Source of the DNA: Paraburkholderia sejongensis
Lineage (GTDB): Bacteria; Pseudomonadota; Gammaproteobacteria; Burkholderiales; Burkholderiaceae
Assembly (NCBI RefSeq): GCF_020880815.1
Contig: NZ_JAJITD010000011.1
Span: 62,001 to 126,000 of the forward strand
Reading direction: 5' to 3'
Length of the DNA stretch: 64,000 nucleotides
The stretch's first letter is position 1, and every line of letters starts with the position of its first letter. Both the position numbers and the translations under genes were made by a program. The notes under the pieces were generated by a model that searched no databases, was not told the origin of the DNA, and saw nothing but the letters and a program-made list of their open reading frames with translations. Positions 33,908 to 43,291 of this stretch are shown in pieces.

Positions 33908-35188
33908 ATGGATAAAAGCATCGAACTGAAGAAGGCCAAACGCACACCGTTATTGCTGCTGCTCGCGGCCGCGTGCGTATTCGTCGTCACCGCGTTCCTG
34001 CCGCGCGGGCTGTGGATCGACGGCATCAAGGCGGTTGCCGAGGCCGCGATGGTCGGCGCGCTGGCCGACTGGTTCGCGGTCGCCGCGCTGTTCCGGCGCG
34101 TGCCGATCCCGCTCGCGTCCGCGCATACCGCGATCATTCCGCGCAACAAGCACAAGATCGCCGACAACCTCGCGCGCTTCGTGCAGGACAAGTTTCTCGA
34201 CGTGCCGTCGCTGGTCGGACTGATTCGCCGCCACGATCCGGCGCAAACCATCACCGCGTGGCTCGGCGAGCCGGCCAACACCGCACGGCTTGGCGACTAC
34301 GTGGTGCGTCTGACCGGCGGGATTCTCGATGTGGTGGACGACGCGCGGATTCAGAGCTTTATCCGCGGCGCGCTGCGCGACGTGCTCGCGAAGGTCGATC
34401 TGTCGCAATCGGTCGGCTCGATCCTCGACACGCTGACGCGCGACGGCCGCCATCAGCAGTTGCTCGATACCGCGATCGAGCAGGTGATCGCGCTGCTGCG
34501 CGAAGAGCCGTCGCGCGAGTTCATCGCCGCGCGGATCGTCGACTGGATCAAGAGCGAGTACCCGACGCTGGAAAAAATCCTGCCGACCGCGCTGCTCGGC
34601 GAGCGCGGCGCCGATGCGATCGCCGGGGCCGCGAATCGCGCGCTCGCGCAGATCGCCGAGAACCCCGCGCACGAGTTGCGCGAGCGCTTCGACGCGGCGG
34701 TGCAGAAACTGATCGCGAAGCTCAAGACCGATCCGGCGTTCATTGCGCAAGGCGAAGCATTGAAGCACTACCTGGTTGAAGGCGACGCGTTCAGCGCGTA
34801 TGTGAAGGACATGTGGGGCGATCTGCGCGCGTGGCTCAAGCGCGATCTGCGCAGCGACGACTCGGTGCTGCACGCGCGGGTCGCCGCGATGGGCCAGTGG
34901 GTCGGCCGCGAACTGGCCAACGATCCGGCGCTGCGGCAATCGTTGAACGATCACCTGGAGGAAGCGGCGCGCGCGATGGCGCCAGATTTCGCGCACTTTC
35001 TGACCCGCCATATCAGCGATACCGTGAAGAACTGGGATTCGCGCGAAATGTCGCGGCAGATCGAGCTGAATATCGGCAAGGACCTGCAGTACATCCGGAT
35101 CAACGGCACGCTGGTCGGCGGCTTCATCGGCTTGCTGCTGTATCTGAGTTCGCTGCTGCTGGAGTTGCTGAGGGTGCGGCTCGGCTAG
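33908..35188 (+). CDS. DUF445 membrane protein (YjiN-like)
   Basis: A 426-residue inner-membrane protein. An N-terminal hydrophobic segment (LLLLLAAACVFVVTAFL) is followed by the conserved MVGALADWFAVAALFR region of the family. A long helical cytoplasmic or periplasmic part follows, and a final hydrophobic segment (GFIGLLLYLSSLLLELL) closes the protein. The family function is unknown. AAGGA lies ten bases before the ATG. Its divergent neighbour is the SbcD-like gene. Confidence 0.85.
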   Translation: MDKSIELKKAKRTPLLLLLAAACVFVVTAFLPRGLWIDGIKAVAEAAMVGALADWFAVAALFRRVPIPLASAHTAIIPRNKHKIADNLARFVQDKFLDVPSLVGLIRRHDPAQTITAWLGEPANTARLGDYVVRLTGGILDVVDDARIQSFIRGALRDVLAKVDLSQSVGSILDTLTRDGRHQQLLDTAIEQVIALLREEPSREFIAARIVDWIKSEYPTLEKILPTALLGERGADAIAGAANRALAQIAENPAHELRERFDAAVQKLIAKLKTDPAFIAQGEALKHYLVEGDAFSAYVKDMWGDLRAWLKRDLRSDDSVLHARVAAMGQWVGRELANDPALRQSLNDHLEEAARAMAPDFAHFLTRHISDTVKNWDSREMSRQIELNIGKDLQYIRINGTLVGGFIGLLLYLSSLLLELLRVRLG

Positions 35189-35352
35189 CGTGGGCTGGGC
35201 CCGCGCGCCGTGTCGCGCGGCATCCGGCATTCGCCACGCGGCATTCGGCCAAGCCATCTCTAAAACGCCTACAATTTCGGGCATAGCTCTTGCTGACGCG
35301 CTAAACCGCGGAACGGGCGGCAGCGCGTCCCCAACCGGAATCCTCTGTTCAC

Positions 35353-37323
35353 ATGAAAATATCGCTCCCGCCGCCGCATGGGCGGCCCAATCGCGTTTAC
35401 CCGCCGGGCACGCCGGGGCTGCATGGGCTGGTGTCGCTGATCACCGGCGTGGTGGTCGTCTGCGCGTTGTACTTCGGCCGCGCGGTGCTGATACCGATCA
35501 CGCTGTCGGTGCTGCTGAGCTTTCTGCTCGCGCCGCTGGTGCAGATGCTGCGCCGGCTGCACATGGGGCAGTTGCCGTCGATCTTCATCGCGGTGCTGTT
35601 CGCGCTCGCGTCGCTGCTCGCGGTCGGCGCGCTGATCGGCGCGCAGCTCGTGCAACTGGCCGGCGACCTGCCGCAGTACCAGGAAGCGATCGAACAGAAG
35701 ATCGAGACGGTGCAGGAAAAAACCATCGGCCGCGCGGACTCGCTGATGAGCAGCGCGGCCACCGCGCTGCAACGGATGGCGCCGTCGCGGCCCGCGCCGC
35801 CGCGCCCGACCGGCCGCGCCGCGCGCAACGCGCCGCCGGTCCCGCAGCAGGTCGAGGTGCACACGCCCGCGCCGACCCCGGTGCAGCTCGCGCAGCGCGC
35901 GCTGTCGCCGGCCATCGCGCCGCTGGAGACGACCTTTATCGTGCTGGTCGTGACGATCTTCATCCTGTTGCAGCGCGAGGATTTGCGCGACCGGTTGATC
36001 AGCCTGTTCGGCTCGCGCGACCTGCACCGCACGACCACCGCGATCAACGACGCGGCGGTGCGCCTGTCGCGCTACTTTGTCGCGCAGCTGGGCGTGAATC
36101 TGAGCGCGGGCGGCGTGATCGCGATCGGCCTGGCGATCATCGGCGTGCCCGGCGCGCTGCTGTTCGGCGTGATCGCCGCGTTGCTGCGCTTCGTGCCGTA
36201 TATCGGCATCTGGATCGCGGCGATCCTCGCGTTCTTTCTGGCCGCCGCGATCCAGCCGCAATGGACGATGGCCGTCTATACGCTGATCCTGTTCATCGTC
36301 GTCGACGTGGTCGCCGGGCAGGTCGTCGAGCCGCTGCTGTACGGCCATCGCTCGGGACTGTCGCCGCTCGCGGTGGTGGTCGCGGCGATTTTCTGGAGCT
36401 GGCTGTGGGGGCCGATCGGCCTCGTGCTGTCGACACCGCTGACGCTGTGCGTGGTCACGCTGGGCCGCTACGCGGACCGCCTGAACTTCCTGACCGTGCT
36501 GCTCGGCGACCAGCCGGCGCTGACGCCCGCGCAGAACTTCTATCAGCGGCTGCTCGCCGACGATCCGCACGAGGCGATCGTTCAGGCCGAACGGCTGCTG
36601 CGCGAGATGTCGCTGATCGACTACTACGACAAGGTCGCGCTCGAAGGGCTGCGGCTCGCGCGCAACGACGCGCTGCGCGGCGTGCTGATGCCGGACCAGT
36701 TACAGCGGATCAACGACGCGCTGGTCGATATCGTCGAGAACCTGGAAATCGTCGACGGCCTGCCCGATACGCTCGCGCGGGTCGAGCCGCTCGATGCCGG
36801 CCACCCGGCGTTCGCCGCCGCGTCGGTGGCGGGACCGGCGGCGGGCCACGGCTCGGAGCGCCACGACAGTCACGTGCTCGCGCGCTCGCGGCAGTCGCGC
36901 GAGACCGGCAAGACCCCGGTGCTGTGCGTGCCGGGGCGCGGCGCGTTCGACGAAGTGACGACCGCGATCGCGGTGCAGCTGCTCGGCCGGCAGGGCTACG
37001 CGCCGCTGATGGCGACCCACTCCGGCTATCGCCACGCACGCGCCGACGAACCGGGCTTGCGCGATACGCCGGTGATCTGCATCGTGTCGCTCGACGCACC
37101 GGAGTCGCCGCCGTACCTGCGCAACATGCTGAGGCGCACCCGCGAATGGCGGCCGGAAGCGACGCTGGTGATCGGCGTGGGGACCGCCGACGCGCCGGAC
37201 GACACGGTCGAACTGGACGCGACCGGCGAGCTGCACGCGTCGCCGACCTTCCGCGCGATGCTCGAAGCGTGCCGAGCCGCGACCGATGCCGCACAGGTGT
37301 GGCAGCCGTCGCCGACGGCCTGA
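35353..37323 (+). CDS. AI-2E family transporter with an extra C-terminal domain
   Basis: A 656-residue membrane protein. Residues about 1-380 contain the AI-2E/PerM transporter with around eight hydrophobic segments and the family motif VPYIGIWIAAI. A soluble insert with a Pro/Arg/Ala-rich stretch lies after the second segment. The last roughly 270 residues are soluble, and the part from TPVLCVPGRGAFDE resembles a Rossmann-like alpha/beta domain that ordinary members (about 350 residues) lack. Its substrate is unknown. A strong terminator follows at 37354. Confidence 0.82.
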   Translation: MKISLPPPHGRPNRVYPPGTPGLHGLVSLITGVVVVCALYFGRAVLIPITLSVLLSFLLAPLVQMLRRLHMGQLPSIFIAVLFALASLLAVGALIGAQLVQLAGDLPQYQEAIEQKIETVQEKTIGRADSLMSSAATALQRMAPSRPAPPRPTGRAARNAPPVPQQVEVHTPAPTPVQLAQRALSPAIAPLETTFIVLVVTIFILLQREDLRDRLISLFGSRDLHRTTTAINDAAVRLSRYFVAQLGVNLSAGGVIAIGLAIIGVPGALLFGVIAALLRFVPYIGIWIAAILAFFLAAAIQPQWTMAVYTLILFIVVDVVAGQVVEPLLYGHRSGLSPLAVVVAAIFWSWLWGPIGLVLSTPLTLCVVTLGRYADRLNFLTVLLGDQPALTPAQNFYQRLLADDPHEAIVQAERLLREMSLIDYYDKVALEGLRLARNDALRGVLMPDQLQRINDALVDIVENLEIVDGLPDTLARVEPLDAGHPAFAAASVAGPAAGHGSERHDSHVLARSRQSRETGKTPVLCVPGRGAFDEVTTAIAVQLLGRQGYAPLMATHSGYRHARADEPGLRDTPVICIVSLDAPESPPYLRNMLRRTREWRPEATLVIGVGTADAPDDTVELDATGELHASPTFRAMLEACRAATDAAQVWQPSPTA

Positions 37324-37353
37324 ACCGGGGCCGCTTTTTCCTGGCGGGATCGA

Positions 37354-37387
37354 CCGCGCGGAGGCGTCAGCACCGCGCGGTTTTTTT
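37354..37387 (+). terminator. Rho-independent terminator after the AI-2E transporter
   Basis: A perfect 8-base-pair stem (CCGCGCGG at 37354-37361 with CCGCGCGG at 37373-37380) is followed by seven T. Confidence 0.92.
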
Positions 37388-37501
37388 ACGCCCGCGCGCC
37401 GCGTCGTACCCAAAATGAGGACAGCGGCGCGCGAACGCTGCTGCATACTGACGCGAACGACAGGCGCGCGAACCGACGCCTGAGAAAAACCGGAGACACG
37501 C

Positions 37502-39298
37502 ATGACCCGCCCGTTTACCCCCTATCCGTTCGAACCGCGCCGCTACCCGGCCAGGGTGCCGCCGCTCGTCGCTGGCCGCGAGCCGGCCGCGCGCTCCGTC
37601 GCGATCGTCGGCGGCGGACCGGTCGGCATGACGCTGGCGCTGGCGCTCGCCCGCCAGGGCGTGCGCTCGGTGCTGCTCGAAGCCGACGACAGCGTCTGCA
37701 CCGGCAGCCGCGCGATCTGCATTTCGCGGCGCAGCCTCGAGATTTTCAAGCGACTCGGCGTGGTCGACGGCTTTCTGCAAAAGGGTTTGCCGTGGACCGG
37801 CGGGCGCAGTTTCTATCGCGACGCCGAAGTGTTCCGCTTCACGATGCATCAGGACGACGAACAATCGCTGCCGCCGATGATCAACATCGCGCAGTACCAG
37901 ATCGAACAGTTGCTGCTTGACGAAATCGAACGACATCCCGAGCTGATCGACGTGCGTTGGCAGACCCGCGTGACCGGCATCGAGCAACATCCGCAAGGCG
38001 GCGCGACGCTGACGCTGCGCGGCGGCGGTAGTGACGGCGAGGCGGCTGGCGAGGCGGCTTCTACTGCGCAGTGCGCGGGCACCAGCTGGCAAATGGACGC
38101 GCAATGGGTCGTCGCGTGCGATGGCGGACGCAGCACGATCCGCGATCTGCTCGGCCTGAAACTGAGCGGCACCACGTACGAAGGCCGTTATGTGATCGTC
38201 GATATCGAACTCGACACGACGCGCGCGACCGAACGGCTCGCATACTTCGATCCGCCGTCGAATCCCGGTTCGACCGTGCTGGTGCACAAGCAGCCCGACA
38301 ACGTGTGGCGCATCGACTATCAACTGCGCGACGACGAAGATCCGGACGCCGCCGTATTGCCCGAAAACGTGATGCCGCGCGTGCAGAGCGTGCTCGATTC
38401 GATGGGCGAAACCGGCTCGTGGTCGCCGATCTGGATCACGATCTACAAGGCCAACGCATTGACGCTCGAACGCTATCGACACGGCTCGGTGCTGTTCGCC
38501 GGCGACGCCGCGCATCTGGTGCCGATCTTCGGCGTGCGCGGCGCGAACTCCGGAATCGACGACGCCGACAATCTCGGCTGGAAGCTCGGCTGCGTGGTCA
38601 ACGGCTGCGCGTCGGCGGCGCTGCTCGACAGCTACAGCGACGAGCGCGTGTACGCGGCGCGCGAGAATCTGAGCTACGGGATGAAGAGCACCGAATTCAT
38701 GGCGCCGCCCACCTTTGCGTTCGACCTGATGCGCACGGCGGTGCTCGGTCTCGCGCAGCAGCATGCGGCGGTGCGGCCGCTGATCAATCCGCGTCAGACG
38801 CATGCGATCGCGTACCGGCTCTCGCCGCTCAATCTCGCGAGCGAGCAAACGGTCGCGTTCAGCGGCGGGCCGGCGCCGGGCGCCGTGCTACCCGAATGCC
38901 GGTTGCTGAGGCCTGGGCTGGGGAACGATAGCTCGGCCGTCGGCATTCATGTGACCGATCTGCTGGAACCGTGTTTTACGGTGCTGCGTTTCGGCGCGGC
39001 GCCAGATGCGGGTAACAACTGCGACAGCAACGCCGATGCCGATGCATGGCGGCAGCTGCAAAGCACGCTCGCGAGCAGGAAGGTTGCGCTGCGGCTCGTC
39101 GATATCGTCGCGGCCGACACGCATGAAGCGTCGAGCGGCACCGTCGCGCTCGACCCGGACGGCCACGTCCATCGGATGTTCGACGCCCAGCCCGGCAGCG
39201 TCTATCTGCTGCGCCCCGATGGCCACGTGCTCGCCCGCTGGCGCGAAGGCAACCCCGAGGCGGTCCAGCACGCGCTCGCCGCGACGCTGAAGATCTAA
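37502..39298 (+). CDS. FAD-dependent monooxygenase (aromatic hydroxylase family)
   Basis: A 598-residue flavoprotein of the PheA/MhpA-like FAD_binding_3 family. The dinucleotide-binding motif IVGGGPVGMTLALALARQG lies near residue 35. The second FAD motif LFAGDAAHLVPIFGVRGAN is clear near residue 335. A C-terminal thioredoxin-like domain is expected from length. These enzymes hydroxylate aromatic rings with NAD(P)H and oxygen; the substrate cannot be named. GGAG lies six bases before the ATG. It is followed 21 bases later by a DUF2783 gene, a recurring pair. Confidence 0.88.
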   Translation: MTRPFTPYPFEPRRYPARVPPLVAGREPAARSVAIVGGGPVGMTLALALARQGVRSVLLEADDSVCTGSRAICISRRSLEIFKRLGVVDGFLQKGLPWTGGRSFYRDAEVFRFTMHQDDEQSLPPMINIAQYQIEQLLLDEIERHPELIDVRWQTRVTGIEQHPQGGATLTLRGGGSDGEAAGEAASTAQCAGTSWQMDAQWVVACDGGRSTIRDLLGLKLSGTTYEGRYVIVDIELDTTRATERLAYFDPPSNPGSTVLVHKQPDNVWRIDYQLRDDEDPDAAVLPENVMPRVQSVLDSMGETGSWSPIWITIYKANALTLERYRHGSVLFAGDAAHLVPIFGVRGANSGIDDADNLGWKLGCVVNGCASAALLDSYSDERVYAARENLSYGMKSTEFMAPPTFAFDLMRTAVLGLAQQHAAVRPLINPRQTHAIAYRLSPLNLASEQTVAFSGGPAPGAVLPECRLLRPGLGNDSSAVGIHVTDLLEPCFTVLRFGAAPDAGNNCDSNADADAWRQLQSTLASRKVALRLVDIVAADTHEASSGTVALDPDGHVHRMFDAQPGSVYLLRPDGHVLARWREGNPEAVQHALAATLKI

Positions 39299-39319
39299 CG
39301 CGCAAGGACACTCACCATC

Positions 39320-39532
39320 ATGACCGATAGCGATCTCGACCTCGTCTACACGACGCTGTGCAACACGCTGACCCACGAAGGCGAAGCGCAGGCGTCGCTG
39401 TATCTGGCGCGCCTGGCACTGCTGTGCCTGACCGAACTCGACGACCCGCGGCGCGCGCTGGCGTTGATCGAGTCGGCGAAGTTGCGCGCGGGCACGGCGG
39501 TGGGAGCGGTGCCGGCGGTGGCGGCGAGTTGA
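39320..39532 (+). CDS. DUF2783 family small protein
   Basis: A 70-residue protein with the family's typical layout (MTDSDLDLVYTTLC, then LYLARLALLCLTEL and DPRRALALIESA). DUF2783 genes regularly follow FAD-dependent aromatic monooxygenases. The function is unknown. AAGGA lies 12 bases before the ATG. It converges with the pyruvyl transferase gene. Confidence 0.8.
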   Translation: MTDSDLDLVYTTLCNTLTHEGEAQASLYLARLALLCLTELDDPRRALALIESAKLRAGTAVGAVPAVAAS

Positions 39533-39560
39533 ACCATCTCGTCGCGCGCGGCGATGGATG

Positions 39561-40796
39561 TCACGCCAGCCCCATCACCTCACGCATCGGCGCGAATTCC
39601 CGCCGATAGCAGGCGACCAGCCGGCTGGCCGTACGCGCCAGCATTGCGGGCTCACTCGCCAGCGCAACGAAAATGGCTTCGGCCAACGCATCGATCCCGA
39701 CGCTGCCCGGTACGCCCGCCGGCTCCCAGCTTGCCGCAAACGCGCACTGTTTGGTCGTGTCGCGCGCGTGCGCCGGATGGACGAGGTTGACGCGCGGCAA
39801 ACCGAACGCCATCGCGACGATCCGCCCGTGCAGACTGCTGCCCGCATAGGCGCGCGCCGACGCGATCACTGCGCAGATGTCCCACAGATCCAGCGAGCGG
39901 AAGATTGCCGTATCCGTGGATTTCATCTTCGCCGCGATTCGCTCGTAGCACGCCGGATCGTCGTGCCACGGCGCGGCGCCCGCCTGGAAAAACACGATGC
40001 CCAACCCACTCTCTCGCGATACGCGATCGAGTTCGCGCGCCAGCGCGCCGAGCGTCCGGTCGTCGCCGAAATCGGCACTGAACTGCACCGCGAGGTAGCC
40101 GTCTGGAAACGCGCTGCGCAACTGCGCGACGCCGCTTTGCTCGCTGCGTGCGCGAATCCGCGAGCCCAGCAGCTCGGCCACCATGACTGCCGGGTCCGGC
40201 ATCAAACGTGCGCCGATGCCCGCGGCGGCCAGCATGTTGCGGGTGTGGACGTCACGCACGCTGACGGCGTCGGCTTGCGCGAGCTTCGTCAGCGCTTCGG
40301 CGCGCATGCCGGCGTCAAGCCGATCGAACTCGACGCCGCCGGCGGCCAGATACGTGACGCTCGCCGAGCGCGGAAACATCGCGCGGGACACCATGTAGGG
40401 AAGCAGCGCATCGAGCCCCGTGCGCGCATGCGCCCACGCGCGTCGTTCGTCGCTGTGTCGATCGAGTCGCGCGATGATCCGCTGCGCTTCGTCAGCCGGC
40501 AGCAGCATCACCGCGGCCTCCCAGTCGGAGCACGTGAGGATTTCGCCGCCCGCATGCACGACATGCACGCGCTGGTTGCCGCGCTGGTGGCCCCATTGCG
40601 CGGCCAGTTGCGCGAGCGACTCGACGATGTGGCCGCCGTACACGCGCATATCGCGCCGCGCGAGCCCAGCGAAGATCAGCTCGTTACGTTCGAATAACTT
40701 TGCCGCGATATGCGCGAACAGCAGGTCGCCGAAGTTATGACGATCGAACGCACCGAAGATGACGACCGGATCATGCGTTTCAAGCTCTTGCATCAC
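39561..40796 (-). CDS. Polysaccharide pyruvyl transferase family protein
   Basis: A 411-residue transferase of the CsaB/WcaK type. The N-terminal GAFDRHNFGDLLFAH nucleotide-fold segment, the mid-chain AADAVSVRDVHTR-like block (QADAVSVRDVHT) and the SSLHGRIVAMAFGLPRVNL signature are clear. The family transfers pyruvate from PEP to sugars of surface polysaccharides. The GTG at 40796 and ATG at 40793 are both possible starts. It lies three bases downstream of the HpnL-like membrane protein gene, so the two are one operon. Confidence 0.82.
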   Translation of the reverse strand: MMQELETHDPVVIFGAFDRHNFGDLLFAHIAAKLFERNELIFAGLARRDMRVYGGHIVESLAQLAAQWGHQRGNQRVHVVHAGGEILTCSDWEAAVMLLPADEAQRIIARLDRHSDERRAWAHARTGLDALLPYMVSRAMFPRSASVTYLAAGGVEFDRLDAGMRAEALTKLAQADAVSVRDVHTRNMLAAAGIGARLMPDPAVMVAELLGSRIRARSEQSGVAQLRSAFPDGYLAVQFSADFGDDRTLGALARELDRVSRESGLGIVFFQAGAAPWHDDPACYERIAAKMKSTDTAIFRSLDLWDICAVIASARAYAGSSLHGRIVAMAFGLPRVNLVHPAHARDTTKQCAFAASWEPAGVPGSVGIDALAEAIFVALASEPAMLARTASRLVACYRREFAPMREVMGLA

Positions 40797-40799
40797 GGC

Positions 40800-41831
40800 T
40801 CACGCCCCGTCCTCATCCGCCACCAGATCCTCTGCCCCGCGACGCTTGTCGCACCGCTTGTCGCGCCACTTGTCGCGCCACTCCGCCGCCTGCCACGCGA
40901 GCAATCCCGGCAAAAAAACGATGATGTCACGAAAGCGGCGCGCGCCCGCGAGCGCGAGACAGGTCTGCGGATCGAGGCCCAGCCCCGTGCCGATCAGCAG
41001 AAAACCGCCCTCCTGAATGCCGAGCGCGCCGGGCACGAAAAACGCAACGCTGCTGAGCGCCTGGATCAGCGATTCGAGTACTACCGCCTGCAGAAAACTG
41101 GCCTGATTGCCGAGAAAATGCAGCGCCAGCCACAACTCGAGCGCGGTCGCCACACATTGCAGCGATTGCCAGATCGCGAGGTAACGGACGATCACGCCGG
41201 GCTGATGCCACAGCTCGCTGATCGACCGGTCGATACGCACCGACTCGCCGACCAGAGAACGGAATTTGCCGCTGGTCATCCGATTGAACAGTTTGCTCAC
41301 GCGTGCGAACGGGCTCGCGCGCTGCACCAGCAGAAACCCCGCCAGCAGCACCGACAGCACCGCGATGCCGCCGCCGAGCCTGGCCGCGAGGTGCCACGCG
41401 CTGGAACCGGCGTGCGCGATCAGATAGCCGATCGCCGCGAGCGCGAACAGCATCTGGCTGATCAGCGTCAACTGGATATCGACGACCAGACTCGAGATCG
41501 CCGGGGCCGCCCGGATGCCCCACTTGCGCATCATCCGGAACGTCACGACTTCGCCGCCGACGCGCGCGACCGGCAACAGCCCGTTGATCGACTCGCGGAT
41601 CCAGACGAGGCGGAACATCGCGAACAGGTTCGGCCGTACCGGCCCGCGGATCAGCAGTTGCCAGTTGCGCGCATTGGCGAGCATCGGCAGCACGTGCGCA
41701 ACGCCGGCCAGCACGAGGCCGGCGCCGGCCGTGCGCAGCAGAGCGAGCACCGCGCGCGCATCGGAGTGCCAGACGAGCCAGACCGCGATGGCGAGGCCCG
41801 CCAGCGCGGCAATCCGGGCGAGATATTTCAT
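40800..41831 (-). CDS. HpnL/lysylphosphatidylglycerol-synthase-like membrane protein
   Basis: A 343-residue polytopic membrane protein with about eight hydrophobic segments. It has the conserved LLPVARVGGEVVTFRMMRKWG and FFVPGALGIQEGGFLLIG segments of the UPF0104/HpnL family. Relatives act in lipid modification or flipping, and HpnL is linked to hopanoid metabolism. The C-terminus ends in a charged tail with repeated W/R-R-D-K units encoded by 12-base tandem repeats (40845-40880). It is followed immediately by the pyruvyl transferase gene. Confidence 0.75.
   Translation of the reverse strand: MKYLARIAALAGLAIAVWLVWHSDARAVLALLRTAGAGLVLAGVAHVLPMLANARNWQLLIRGPVRPNLFAMFRLVWIRESINGLLPVARVGGEVVTFRMMRKWGIRAAPAISSLVVDIQLTLISQMLFALAAIGYLIAHAGSSAWHLAARLGGGIAVLSVLLAGFLLVQRASPFARVSKLFNRMTSGKFRSLVGESVRIDRSISELWHQPGVIVRYLAIWQSLQCVATALELWLALHFLGNQASFLQAVVLESLIQALSSVAFFVPGALGIQEGGFLLIGTGLGLDPQTCLALAGARRFRDIIVFLPGLLAWQAAEWRDKWRDKRCDKRRGAEDLVADEDGA
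40845..40880. repeat. Three 12-base tandem repeats inside the HpnL-like gene
   Basis: Units CTTGTCGCACCG, CTTGTCGCGCCA and CTTGTCGCGCCA are adjacent and in frame. On the minus strand they encode repeated W-R-D-K type residues in the charged C-terminal tail. Confidence 0.8.
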
Positions 41832-42107
41832 AAAGCTGCGGCGCCGGCGTCGTGTCAGTCGTGTCAGTCGTGTTCCGCCGCACGATTCGTTCCACGTGCG
41901 GGAAATCCGCGCATCGGCACGCCGCGATTCATGCGCGTGTCACATGCGAACCGATGTTCCGTAGTTCGAACCTCGCGCGCCGGATTAGCTGCTATCTTCG
42001 CAAGGATGCCTGGCCGGCATCGCTGAACCCGCTGCGGTTAGCGTGATGGCGCCCGTTCGCTCCGGCGCCCCCGGCGCGGTCTCTCTAACCGGTTGGAGGA
42101 AACCGAG

Positions 42108-43217
42108 ATGTTCCATGTCGACATACCGGGTCCGCGAGACATCGCCAGACTCTTCGGGATCAAGTCGGACGCATGCGTGTCGCTCTATCTGGCTACCACG
42201 CCGGTCACGAGCGAAACCGCCGGAAGCCGGATCGAATTTGCCAATCTGATGCGCGACGCGCTGAGCCGGCTCGCAGCGCGCGGCCTGGACAAACGCCGCC
42301 TGTGGCAATTGCACGAGCTGCTCGCCGAAGTTCAGGAAAACGAAGTCTTCTGGCGCTATCAGGCCAACTCGCTCGCGGTGCTGGCCACGCCGGACGAGAT
42401 TCACACGTTCAGGCTCGCGAACCGGCTGGAATCCGAAGTCGAGGCGTCGGACCGTTTCAATATCAAACCGCTGTTGCGCGCGACCACGTTCGATCACTCC
42501 GCGTACGTAATCGCGATCTCCGAGAACAGTTTGCGAGTGGTGCAAATTTTCGCCGATCTGCCGCCCGAGGAAATTCGCGTGCCGGACCAGCCGACCGACA
42601 TGGCCAGCGAACTGCGCCTGAACGATCGCAACGACAGTTCGCTCAATAGCGGCGATCTGCACAAATTCAATCTGACCAAATATGCGCGGCGTGTCGATGC
42701 GGCGCTGGCGCCGCTGTTCCAGCACGGCGACGTGCCGGTGATCGTGATGGCCGCGCAGCCGATCGCGTCGATTTTTCACAACCTCTGCCGCGCGCAGAAC
42801 CTGCTGCCGCAGATCATCTCGCATAGCCCCGATCGTCTGTCGCTCGGCGAGATCGCCGCCGAAGCGCGCAAGCTTCTGGACATCCATTATCAGAGCGTGG
42901 TCGCCGCTCATCAGGAGCACTATCAGGGGCGTCTGCACAACCGCCGCGCGAGCGACATGCTGGAGGAAGTCGCGCGTGGCGCGACACAAGGCGCGATCGA
43001 AACGCTGTACATCAATATCGACAGCGATCTCAAAGGCACGCTCGACGAGCAGACCGGCGCGGTCGACTATGGGACGGGGGGACCGGCGCTTGCGTACAGC
43101 CTCGTCGGCGAAGTCACGCGGCGCGCGCTGGCAGCGGGCGCGAAAGTGGTCGCGTTGCGGCGCAACGACCTGCCGGCCGGCACCGATGTCGCCGCGACGT
43201 TCCGGTTTCCGATCTGA
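42108..43217 (+). CDS. baeRF11-like (bacterial archaeo-eukaryotic release factor family) protein
   Basis: A 369-residue soluble protein. The N-terminus MFHVDIPGPRDIARLF and the SLYLATTPVTSETAGSRIEFAN block, together with the C-terminal GAKVVALRRNDLP, match the baeRF family 11 I know from Burkholderia and actinobacteria. These proteins have an eRF1-like fold, with roles proposed at the ribosome, but no established function here. The ATG at 42108 has GGAGG eight bases upstream; a TTG at 42093 was rejected. A 12-base tandem repeat spans the stop codon. Confidence 0.75.
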   Translation: MFHVDIPGPRDIARLFGIKSDACVSLYLATTPVTSETAGSRIEFANLMRDALSRLAARGLDKRRLWQLHELLAEVQENEVFWRYQANSLAVLATPDEIHTFRLANRLESEVEASDRFNIKPLLRATTFDHSAYVIAISENSLRVVQIFADLPPEEIRVPDQPTDMASELRLNDRNDSSLNSGDLHKFNLTKYARRVDAALAPLFQHGDVPVIVMAAQPIASIFHNLCRAQNLLPQIISHSPDRLSLGEIAAEARKLLDIHYQSVVAAHQEHYQGRLHNRRASDMLEEVARGATQGAIETLYINIDSDLKGTLDEQTGAVDYGTGGPALAYSLVGEVTRRALAAGAKVVALRRNDLPAGTDVAATFRFPI

Positions 43218-43244
43218 ATTGCGATCTGAATCCCGATCTGAATT
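43209..43244 (+). repeat. Three 12-base tandem repeats carrying in-frame stop codons
   Basis: The units CCGATCTGAATT, GCGATCTGAATC and CCGATCTGAATT are adjacent. The period is a multiple of three, so each copy presents ATC-TGA in the same frame as the upstream gene, giving three consecutive in-frame stops. Confidence 0.85.
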
Positions 43245-43291
43245 CCCATGCGCACGAGCGGGCGGCGGGCGGCGTTCGTTTTATCCGGGCA

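Noticed and set aside
35190..37418. A 742-residue plus-strand frame overlapping the AI-2E gene
   Set aside because: It is in another frame of a clearly coding gene and has Arg/Ala/Pro-rich shadow composition.
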